Positions 46,297 to 55,985 of a stretch of 64,000 nt of DNA are shown in pieces (the first letter of the stretch is position 1; each line of letters starts with the position of its first letter). This DNA is from Corylus avellana (Eukaryota; Streptophyta; Magnoliopsida; Fagales; Betulaceae). The stretch is taken from positions 36,762,571 to 36,826,570 of the forward strand of contig NC_081542.1 of NCBI RefSeq assembly GCF_901000735.1. Direction: 5' to 3'. Both the position numbers and the translations under genes were made by a program. The notes beneath the pieces are model-generated. The model searched no databases and was not told where the DNA came from. It worked only from the letters and a program-made list of their open reading frames with translations.

Positions 46297-46919
46297 CACT
46301 ACAAAAAAATCACTCATTCGGTAACACTTACATAGTGACGTTTTAAGCCCAAAAAACTTTAGCACTATTTATTTAGTAATGTTTGAATAATGACGCTTGG
46401 TAAAGGACATTAAACATGGGGTAGAGAATCAGTGATAGCGTTGTTTACTGTTTAAACGACACTATCTAATGTCTTTTTGGCTCATACGACACCTCATCAA
46501 TGGTGCCGTTATTGTTCAAATGTCACTACATGAAAAGTGATGTTTGAACAGTGAAATGCAACTTTTCATGAAGTGTCATTTACCGTTCAAACAACATTAA
46601 TCAATGTCGTTTACCTGTACAATTGACATTAAATTTATATATATATATTTCTGGAAGGGTAAAAAAGTTAATTTTTTTTTTTTTTTTTTTTAAGAAAAAA
46701 AATAGAGAGGTGGCTGGCAGTTCATTGAGGGAGGGGTAGCCAGCAAGCCACCCCCAGATGTGGCTGGGCATGGCTTGAGGCCACCTTCACCTTTGGGGTG
46801 GCTCGTGGGCCACCCTAGCCACCCTCGAGGTGGTTGCAGACCACCCCCGGCCACCTTTGGGGGTGGCGAGTGAACCACCCCTCTATATATATATTATTTT
46901 TTTTAAAAAAAAATAATCC

Positions 46920-46956
<37 letters not shown>

Positions 46957-47158
46957 TTCGAGTGAGAGAGAGAGAGAGAGAGACATGTCCAGCTTATAAG
47001 CGCCAATTTTAGGCGCCTAATTTTCAAAAATGAGTTAGTGTTGTTTGAACATTGTTACTGTTCAAACGAGACCTTCTAATACGTGAATAGTGCGGCTTGA
47101 ACAATGTTACTGTTCAAAGGACTCCACTTTATAGAAATGGTGTCGTTTGAACAGTAAA

Positions 47159-47162
<4 letters not shown>
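46297..47162. mobile_element. CACTA-like element end (copy 2)
   Basis: Same as 36295-37160: CACTACAAAAAAATCAC start, GTTTGAACAGT motifs, GGTGGC/GCCACC block, no right terminus. Confidence 0.6.
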
Positions 47163-47196
<34 letters not shown>

Positions 47197-47395
47197 CACC
47201 TTTTTCCCAAACATCCTTAAACCCCTCTTTTTTTGGGTAATATCATCTCAATTGACAATATTTAGTGGATATGTTGTTGGCCGAGACTTGATCCTTCGAG
47301 TCTTTGACTAATTAATCGTATATATATATAAGTCGAATCACTCTTAGAAGTGCCTTAATATTGCGACATGTGGCATGAACCCTTTTTTATTTTAA

Positions 47396-47576
47396 GAGAA
47401 ATGCTTGGCTTCACTAAAAAGTCAATCTTTTGGCAATTTTAATCCTAGGTGGCATGACCCATTTTAAAATTAATAGATTTTAAACAATAAATTAATAGAT
47501 TTATGGAAAATGGGCTATGCCACCTAAAATTAGAATGGCCAAAAGATGGACTTTTTAATGAAGCCAAGCATTTTTC
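47396..47576. mobile_element. Mutator-type MITE with 9-bp TSD (copy 2)
   Basis: Same insertion as 37394-37574, with TTATTTTAA on both sides. Confidence 0.9.
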
Positions 47577-47584
47577 TTATTTTA

Positions 47585-49850
47585 ATGCTAAACCAGTTTT
47601 TTTAAGGCATAATTTGTGAGCTGTTTTTTAAGAGTGAACCGGTTTTTACTTTAAAAACTAGTTCATTAAATTAGCATAATTAATGATGTTTAATTATATT
47701 TGAAGAGTTTTTCATATATAAATTATTCAATAAATTAAGTATTATTAATGTCAAAATCAAATAAGAAAACAAATAATGCTAATCAAATTATGTATTATTA
47801 TGTTTAATCACTTTAATATGTATATAACATAATATTATATGTTATAGTTGAATTAGATGAATTAAATGATAGGATGTAGAAACAAAATAGAAAAAAATTT
47901 CATTGCATTATTTTTGTTTTTTAAAATATATAATTGTATATTAATTATTAATTGTATAGATTGTCGGATTTTTACTCAACATAATGATTAGGTATTTATT
48001 TTTGATTTCATTAGCAAAAATAATCTTTAGTAATAATATATATATAGACACACACAAACACGGTTAGCATCTTACGAGCAATTATATATTCGATGTCCAA
48101 ACTTAAGCGTAAAATCACAACCGTCATCTTGGGGCTTACTTTTGCTTAGTGTCCATTAGTTTATAAAATTGTTAACTGTTCGATATAACATGCATCTTAC
48201 TTGATATTTGTCCGAGGCCATTTTGCCTATGAGATTTTTTGTTTATTTGTATGATTTACCCGGATTTTTAGATATTTTTTTTAGAGTACCTTTTTTTTAA
48301 TTTTTTTTTAATTTTTAATTTTTAATTTTTGGTTTTTATTTTTTAATTTTTTTTATTCTTTTGAAAGTAAAAAAAGGCAAAAATTTATTTGATTATTATA
48401 CCAAAAAAGGAACTTCAAAACACCTAAGAGATAATTAAGAATAAATATAATATGAGATGATTATTTGATTGCATTGTTGACTAAAAGATTTGTAATTACC
48501 TTTTTTTAAGGTTCATGATTATATGGGTTTTATAATTTGTATGAAATATAATAAGTATAACACTAATAATATTAATGATTCTTACTAACTTTCTATTAAT
48601 GTTTTGATAATCACAATCCAAGTTTTCTTTTCGTTATTTTTTTTCTTTATATTTTTCATTTTAAACTATACATATGGGAACAAAGATTTTAACATGTTTT
48701 AATTTATATGGATTAAACTAATTAAAGTTAAATGCCTTATAATATATAGAAAATTTTTATGCGACTTAATGCATTTATACAATGTTTAGTTTATGATTGT
48801 GTGTCATTATGTTGAGTAATATATTGATGTATAATCTTTAATATGTCTTTTTATTTAAATGGGCGTGATTGTTTTTTTTTTTTTTTTTTACAACTTATAA
48901 TGAAAAGTTCGATAGAAATGTATTTAAAATTTGAAATTAAACTATAACAACGAATCTCATGCATATTTTTTTCTACAACCAAAGTACTTTTTTGATTAAC
49001 GTTCATGATTTTGAGTTTTATTTGTATTGAAATCTAATAAGTATTACACCAACAATATTAGAGATTCTTTCTAATTTTATATTAATGTTTTGATTAAGCA
49101 AAATTCAAGTTTTCCTTATGAAAAGTAAATTTCTTAATACTTATGAAAAGTACGATTATAATATTTTTTAAATTTTATAATTAAATTGTAATGAAGACTC
49201 TTGCACATTGCGCGGGTTATAAGCTACTTATCCTAATGCTTGGACAAGGGACTCTTTCAATTATCTAGCTCCTGTTCTTAATTGATGTCCATAAGAACCT
49301 TTTCTTTTAATTATTATAAAAGAAAAAGAAAAAAAGAAAAAAAAAGAATTATATGGTTTTCAAATACATTTTCTTTCTTCAATTGGGAGGCCGAGTATTA
49401 CATCGTAATACACTAAATCTACCATATACCAACAAGTGGTAAGAATGATCAAGTGGTAAACTGCTTTTGTGCATGCATGCTTCCCAGCAATCGAATTAGA
49501 ATGGGAATGGGAATATTTTTTCTTTCTTCTTCTCTTATTTTATTATACCTATTTTTTTTTTTTATTATATATTTTTTGATGAATTAAGGTTTCATAAACA
49601 AAGCCGTCTAATTTGACATCTTCAGCAGCAATCTAGATTAATTTGAGTGCTTCGGTTGCCAATTGACCAAAGAACCATTACAATTATCATACGGCGTTGA
49701 AGTGTAAGAAGTAATCAATTGAGAAGAATAAACCAAAGCAGGTTAAAAGTCTACAGTAGTTGTTGAAAAACTTCGTCCTTATCACATTAATTCGATTGAT
49801 GTCTGAAGACTTGGTGTAGCAGAGACAATCACAATTTCCGTATCGGTTCT
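47585..49850. other. AT-rich intergenic DNA up to germin-like gene 2
   Basis: No gene is seen. Copy 2 of the duplicated segment ends at 49187. Beyond it the sequence is unique and poly-T rich near 49540-49570. From about 49735 it aligns with the promoter of germin-like gene 1. Confidence 0.5.
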
Positions 49851-49860
49851 CTATAAATAG
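49851..49860 (+). promoter_or_regulatory. TATA box of germin-like gene 2
   Basis: CTATAAATAG lies about 73 bp before the start codon, aligned with the TATA box of germin-like gene 1. Confidence 0.75.
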
Positions 49861-49932
49861 ACATGTTTCCCATATAAGATATATCACCCATCACCAAACC
49901 AAGATATTAGAGAATATAGAGTTTGCTAAGAT

Positions 49933-50702
49933 ATGATGAAAGGAGTCCATTTTCTTGCAATTGTGGCTCTCTTGTCACTTGCATCCTCCCTTGTCTCTGC
50001 CTTCGATCCCAGCCCTCTTCAGGACATTTGTGTTGCAATTGATGACCCCAAGTCTGCTGGTATATATTATTATTTTCATTACTTTCTTCTTAGAAGCATT
50101 ACTATCATTATTGGTTTCTTACCGATCTTGTATGCATGGTATTTTGCAATCTATTGTTTCTTGCAGTGTTTGTGAATGGAAAATTTTGCAAGGATTTGAA
50201 GCATGCCAAGGCCGAAGATTTCTTCTTCTCTGGGCTCCAAAAGCCTGGAAATACAAATAATAAAGTTGGATCGAATGTCACTACTGTGAATGTGGAACAA
50301 ATACCAGGTCTCAACACTCTAGGCATATCTTTGGTTCGCATTGACTATGCACCATATGGCCAAAATCCTCCCCACACTCACCCTCGTGCCACTGAGATTC
50401 TGATAGTCGTTGAAGGTACTCTGTTGGTTGGTTTTGTCACATCCAACCCAGAGAATCGCCTTTTCACCAAAGTTTTAAAGAAGGGAGATGTCTTTGTGTT
50501 CCCAATTGGTCTCATTCACTTTCAGTTCAATGAGGGAAAAACTAATGCAGTAGCCTTTGCTGGTTTGAGCAGCCAAAATCCAGGTGTCATCACAATAGCA
50601 AATGCTGTTTTCGGATCCAATCCTCCCATCAATCCTGATGTTCTTGCCAAGGCCTTCCAGCTTGACAAGAATGTTATTGAAGATCTTCAGAAAAAGTTCT
50701 AA
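49933..50702 (+). CDS. germin-like protein 2 (cupin, apoplastic)
   Basis: Exons 49933-50059 and 50167-50702, joined in phase 1, give 220 residues. The intron is 107 bp against 204 bp in gene 1, at the same position. The signal peptide is residues 1-23. C33 and C50, the metal ligands H112, H114, E119 (HTHPRATE) and H160, the N79 glycosylation site (NVT) and the KGD motif are all present. It differs from gene 1 mainly in residues 51-90 and near the C-terminus ([13 protein letters not shown] against [13 protein letters not shown]). The 3' flank (CCTCATTCCATC, TCTAGGTGGAGTTG) is also conserved between the two, so the whole transcription unit was duplicated. An AATAAAAG signal lies near 50773. Confidence 0.95.
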
Positions 50703-50848
50703 TTGTATAACATGTAGAGGAACTTCTGAAACAATTATGATAATTTGCCTCATTCCATCATAATAATATTAAAATAAAAGTTTGTTTATGTAACACTTTC
50801 TAGGTGGAGTTGGAATATAAAATAATATTGACGTTTGTTGAGTGTGCA

Positions 50849-50851
<3 letters not shown>

Positions 50852-50912
<61 letters not shown>
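50852..50912. repeat. (CT)n(TA)n microsatellite
   Basis: A compound CT then TA dinucleotide run just downstream of germin-like gene 2. Gene 1 has a shorter CT run at the matching place (25098-25118). Confidence 0.9.
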
Positions 50913-51816
50913 ACATCCCAAATAAACAAATGATATAAAGATATAAGGAGTCTATTCTAATTTTTGTCATATTAACCACTTAAGTCGCGTGCCTCAATTT
51001 TTCAAAAGATTTTCAACCATTCGAGCATTCATATCAGCCTATGTATTCTTTATCTAAATTTTAACTAGAAAATTCACTTTATTTATTTATTTTAACTTCA
51101 CACTTTTTTCAAAAGTTTTCATCAACTTATTTAAAATTATTCTCTACTTTACTAGAATAATAATTTGTTTAATAATTTTCTATTCATTTTTTTACAAAAT
51201 CAAGGACTTTTAAATTGAACTATTCTCATTTCATCACTATTAACCTAAAAGTAAATAAATAAATCCCAGACCACGTAGATTTTCCAATCACAAACCCATG
51301 ATGAGGTCAAATACACTAATATTGATTGCACAAAATCATGACATGGTTATACATTAACCAAATGTGACTACAGGGACTTCCCCTTAATAAGAGAGCACCA
51401 TGAGCATGTTTCGTATTGTGTTGGCCGGGAAGTAGACATTTTTTTATCCTCTTAATTATCACTTATTTTTGTATTGATAGTTCTTAGCTTATTTTATAAT
51501 TGTATTAAATTTTTAAAAATGATTAGTTATACAAGGAAATAAATTTATGCTTAATTTTCCTTTTTAAACATGAATGTTCCGTCTAGATAATAAGTTTATG
51601 TTATTTCAAAAGTTTCACTCTTTCTCGGTTACACGTTCTATACTCCAGTATGCATGAACATGTATAGTTCGTTCATATCCATCAAAATCCAAGAAAAGAG
51701 ACTAAAAGTTGTTTAATTAGGGCCCATCTTTAATTTAAGTTGATATGTTGGGAATAACTTTTTAACAAATGAATGTGATCCTTCTTCGGTGGTAAGCAAC
51801 TCCAGCTTGTTTATAT
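50913..51816. other. AT-rich DNA; right part is a diverged copy of 34065-34460
   Basis: No gene to about 51425. From 51430 to 51824 the sequence aligns with 34065-34460 (for example TGATTAGTTATACAAGGAAA and TTCTATACTCCA), the flank of the RNase H-like relic, with scattered substitutions. Confidence 0.65.
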
Positions 51817-51824
51817 AAAATAAA

Positions 51825-52530
51825 GGGGAAAATATAAAAAAGCTCCTCAAAACTATCAGCCCTTTTTATAATATAGCCCCCCATTGTTCAAAAGGTACTA
51901 AAGTAGTACCCCAAACTACCAAAATGTATTAAAAATGCCACTTATTTTTTTATATTCCTATCATACCCCTATTCTTTTAACAAATAAAATAATAAAATAA
52001 TTGTAAAAAAAAACCAAACAATTTTTTTAACAATACAAAAAAAGCAATGGGCGAATAAATAAATAAAAAAAAAGTTTTTTGGAATAAATAAATCATTCAG
52101 GCCAACTATAGTGACTAATTTAGGCCAACTACAGTGACTATTCATGTCGTATTAAAGTAAAATCAAAGATACGGTTCTTGAGGTATACAAAAAAAAAAAA
52201 AAAAAATACAATTTAGTCCATAGAGTTAAATTCTGTTAAAAAATTGTTTTTATTCGCCCATTGATTTTACTTTAATACGACATGAATCAATTTGTAATGT
52301 AGGCCAACTACAGTGACTAATTATTTATTTATTCCAAAAAACTACTTTTTTTTTTTGGTTTTTTTTTTTACAATTATTTTATTATTTTATTTGTTAAAAG
52401 AATAGAGTATAAAATTGGCCTTTTTTGATACATTTTTGTAGTTTGGGGTGCTATTTTAGTACCTTTTGAAGATTAGGGAACTATATTGCGAACAACTAAT
52501 AGTTTTGAGGGCTTTTTTATATTTTTCCCT
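51825..52530. mobile_element. palindromic MITE with AAAATAAA TSD, inserted in RNase H-like relic
   Basis: The 706-bp element has ends GGGGAAAATATAAAAAAGC and, reverse-complemented, AGGGAAAAATATAAAAAAGC. AAAATAAA lies on both sides (51817-51824 and 52531-52538). The paralogous sequence at 34457-34470 is uninterrupted (TATAAAATAAATTGCG), an empty site that confirms the insertion. Inner arms include GGCCAACTACAGTGACTA reiterated and a CATGAAT-centred inverted repeat. Confidence 0.9.
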
Positions 52531-52538
52531 AAAATAAA

Positions 52539-52760
52539 TTTCAATGTGGCTATTGATAAGACTAGAAAGTTGATGGGGGTGTGGGTGTTATTGTAAGAGA
52601 CAGCATGAGTTATAAGGTCTTGGCATCAACGTGCATGTCTCTTCCGTATATCGCTGACCCAACAATGGTGGAGGTTTATGCGGCTTGGAATGCAGTACTT
52701 TTTTGGCAAAGATAGATCTAAGCCTAGAAAATGTTATTTTGGAAGGTTGATGTGGCATTT
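52539..52760 (+). pseudogene. RNase H-like domain relic, third copy
   Basis: Continues the 51430-51824 homology after the MITE: AIDKTRKLMG, GVIVRDSMSYKVLAS and PTMVEVYAAWNAVLF in broken frames. Some residues look closer to a working RVT_3 domain than in the copy at 34400. Confidence 0.65.
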
Positions 52761-53265
52761 TTAAAGCAAAAATATATCAATAATAAAATATCACTCGCAA
52801 TAGTATGAATCCATGTAGGATAAGATTATATTGAGAGTGTCGAACCTCAAGAACTGCAAGTAATTGTTATCAAGTTTTCAAGATCAAAAGTAACTTAAGA
52901 AAAGATTTGTGATTTGTTTTGCAACTAAAGTGCATAAAAATAAAAGAGAATTGAAATATAAGAGAAGAGAGTGTAGGGTAGTGACTTCACCGCTATCTGT
53001 ACATCAATGGTTAATCATATTTAATCAAGAGATTCATTCTATGCATGTTATAAATAATAATAATAATAAAAAGTCTTATTAAAGAATAAGTATAATCCAT
53101 CTTCGGTTGGCATGGACTATTCACCTAACCATTAAGATGTAGTACGACCCATCTTCCCTAGTTATAGATTATTTAATTATTTAATAGGATATATACAATC
53201 AAGGGAATAGTATAACCCATCTTCGGTTGGCACAGACTGTCTATTTAAATTATACTAAACTAGGG
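52761..53265. repeat. non-coding DNA with degenerate ~60-bp repeats
   Basis: CCATCTTCGGTTGGCA occurs near 53098 and 53219, with a decayed unit near 53157. Related phrases resume after the Copia element near 59475 and 59540, so the Copia inserted into this array. No gene is seen. Confidence 0.5.
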
Positions 53266-53451
53266 TGTAGTGAGAATATTTGAAAGAATTTTGTATTTTT
53301 GAATATCTTTCTTCTTACATTGTACAGAGGGGGTGAGTTATATTTATACACCCATGCATTGATTACAAAGAGAGATCTTAGGAAGATATGCTAAGATTAC
53401 ATGAGAGAAGAAAATAAGTAACGACTATTTCCCTCGATATACTACTAACGG

Positions 53452-54986
53452 TTACATCCCTTGATTTATGCAGCCATCTCTTGATTTTGATTCACTCTTT
53501 AATCCTTTCATTGATGTGGCATTATTGTTGGTTCTAATACTCCCCCACAAACTAGGCCGAGGACTAAGGCCAAGTTTGATAGATAATGTAGTAAATGAAT
53601 CCCGTGATAGAGGTTTGGTGAAGACATTAGCCAATTGATTTGAAGAATATACAAACTTGGTCACAAGAGCGCCAAGAGCAACCTTCTCACGAATATAGTG
53701 ATAGTATACTGTAATATGCTTGGAGCGACCATGAAAAATGGGATTGATAGTAAGATAAAGAGAGCTCAAATTATCACAATACAATGTAGGTGGTGTAGCC
53801 AATGGAATCCCAATATCACAAAGCACAAAACCAAGCCATGTAAGTTCAGCTAAAGTAGAGACCATGGAATGATATTCAGCTTCGGTGCTAGACTTAGCGA
53901 TAGTAGGTTGTTTCTTCGCACCCCATGAAAGACAATTAGGTCCTCAAAAAGTACAAAACCCAGAAGTTGATCGATGGGTGAGAGGACAACCAGTCCAATC
54001 AGCATCTGAATAAGCATATAGATCAAGTGAATCCCAGGCTTGATATTGTAGGCCATGAGCGAGAGTGCCAGAAATGTAACGAAGAATCCACTTAATTGCA
54101 TGGTAATTTGCTTCAGAAGGAGACGCCATAAAATTGAGAAACATAATTAACACTGAAAGATATGTCCGGCCGAGTCATTGTGAGATACTGAAGTCCACCA
54201 CATGACTATGAAATAAAGTAGGGTTGCCAAATGAAGGTAACGTATCATGATGAGCTAGCTTTTGCACCATAGGGCTAGAAATAGATGTACAAGATGTCAT
54301 GTGAGTGCGATCAAGGAGATCTATAGAATATTTGGCTTGAGAGAGATGGAGGGTTTCACTGGTACGTGTAATCTCAATACCAAGAAAGTAATGGATAAAA
54401 CCAAGATCCTTCATAGCAAATTCACTACTTAATAAAGAAATAAAATGATGGAGCATAACAATATTGTCACCAGTAACTAACATATCATCAACATATAGAA
54501 GTAGGATGAGCGTAACATGCTTATTTCGACAAACAAACATAGAAGGATCAGCAGTGCTACACAAAAAACCTAGGGTGAGAAGAAAGGCACTAAAACGATC
54601 AAACCAAGCACGGGGGGCTTGCTTAAGCCCATAAAGAGCTTTCTTAAGTCGGCACACATAATCAGGATAAACAACATCTTTAAAACCAGGGGGTTGTTCC
54701 ATATAAACTGATTCAGAAAGGTGCCCATGAAGAAAAGCATTTTTAACATCAAGTTGGCGAATATCCCAACCTTTCATCAGTGCAAATGTTAGAATGGTAC
54801 GGATATTGCCAGGTTTGATAACAGGAGAGAAAGTCTCAATATAATCAAGGCCTTCAATTTAGCTAAAACCATTAGCAACTAGGTGAGCCTTAAGGCGTTC
54901 CAAAGTTCCATCAGAGCAAACCTTAGTTTTATAAACCCATTTGCTACTGACCACATTCATATGTGGGGGGCTGGGAACAAGCTCCC
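53452..54986 (-). pseudogene. Copia-2 reverse transcriptase and RNase H remnant
   Basis: The fragment 54175-54777 has [40 protein letters not shown] and a FAMKDLGFIHYFLGIEI block. Fragments 53850-54153 and 53452-53865 give YSDADWTGCP, STSGFCTF, LYCDNLSSLYL and FTKPLSRDSF (RNase H). Frames change at least twice and a stop interrupts the region near 54860. Not functional. Confidence 0.9.
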
Positions 54987-54989
54987 AAG

Positions 54990-55977
54990 CACTACAAAAA
55001 AACAATTTTTTTATGACAGGAGATTTCTGACGTTTTTTAGTGTCTGACGCGTTAGAAAATTTTTTTGACGGGTCGTTTCTGACGCGTGTCGATTGTCAGA
55101 AACATAGATGTCAGGAAAATAAATTTCTTGACGTGTGAGTGGGTAAAACGTCAGAAAATTCTGACATTTTACTTTGTCACACGTCAGAAAATTTTCTGAC
55201 GTGGCAGTTCTGCCACGTCAGAAAATTTTCTAACGTGGTAAAGATGCCACGTCAGAAAATTTTCTGACGTGGTATTTCTACCACGTCAGAAAATTGAAAA
55301 ATTAAATAAAATATTAATTTTTCTTTTTTTAAATTTTTTCTGGAATTTTTTTTTTAATTAAAAAATTTATTAATTAAATTTTAATTTTCCATTTTTTTGG
55401 GAATTCCGTGAGGAAGCTGCCGTGCAGAGACCCACATTTCTCTGCACCATGGTGCAGATCCCACTCCCTTTCTTCTTTTCTCAATTCTCTCTCTCTTGAT
55501 TTTTTCTCCAGCTCTAGCTCCCATTTCTCCATTTAATTTTCTCACTCTGTCCCTCTTCTTTTCGATCTCCATGGTGCAGATCTGCACCANNNNNNNNNNN
55601 NNNNNNNNNNNNNNNNNNNNNNNNNNNNNNNNNNNNNNNNNNNNNNNNNNNNNNNNNNNNNNNNNNNNNNNNNNNNNNNNNNNNNNNNNACACCTGGCAC
55701 GTCAGAAATAAATATAAAATTAAATATATATATATATATATATAATTTTCTGACGTGGCACATTCCCACGTCAGAAAAATTCTGACGTTGCACATTCCAA
55801 CGTCAAAAAAATTCTGACGTGGTAAATGTGGCCATGTCAGAAAATATATAATTTTTTAAAATTGCTAAATCTGTAATAATTTTCTGACGTGGTAAAATTC
55901 ACACGTCAAAACATTGCTGACGTGGCAACAAAATATTTACTGTAGCCACGTCAGAAAATCCCATTTTTTTTGTAGTG
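54990..55977. mobile_element. non-autonomous CACTA element inserted in Copia-2
   Basis: Ends are CACTACAAAAAAACAATTT (54990) and TTTTTTTTGTAGTG (to 55977), flanked by the 3-bp target duplication AAG (54987-54989 and 55978-55980). Subterminal regions are packed with CTGACGTGGCA-type motifs in both orientations. Examples are TTTTCTGACGTGGCA facing TGCCACGTCAGAAAA across 4 nt near 55193-55226, and the palindrome GTCAGAAAATTTTCTGAC at 55252. The middle has a CT-rich stretch with CCATGGTGCAGATC twice and the 100-N gap (55590-55689). No transposase is seen, so it depends on an autonomous relative. Confidence 0.92.
55590..55689. other. assembly gap (100 N)
   Basis: Placeholder gap inside the CACTA element. 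The flanks show no overlap with each other, so the true missing length is unknown. Confidence 0.98.
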
Positions 55978-55985
55978 AAGTGTCA

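Larger units (their letters stand above)
39280..49187. repeat. 9.9-kb duplicated segment, copy 2 (continues into unique sequence)
   Basis: Collinear with 29275-39179. It carries the SINE-like element (39857-39960), TRIM-like element (40548-42813), RING-D gene (42944-43624), MITE (43783-44000), RNase H relic (44402-44922), CACTA end (46297-47162) and Mutator-type MITE (47396-47576). It also has the unassigned 62-codon frame 45468-45656. Sequence continues without a break past 49187. Confidence 0.95.

Noticed and set aside
29275..49187. Genuine recent tandem duplication of a RING gene and transposons
   Set aside because: Not excluded, but both inner boundaries fall exactly on a fixed-length gap, which fits an unmerged overlap much better.
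49440..49490. Possible tRNA-like sequence (GATCAAGTGGTAAAC ... CAGCAATCGAATTAG)
   Set aside because: The B box is poor and no cloverleaf could be drawn. Too weak to list even as a SINE.
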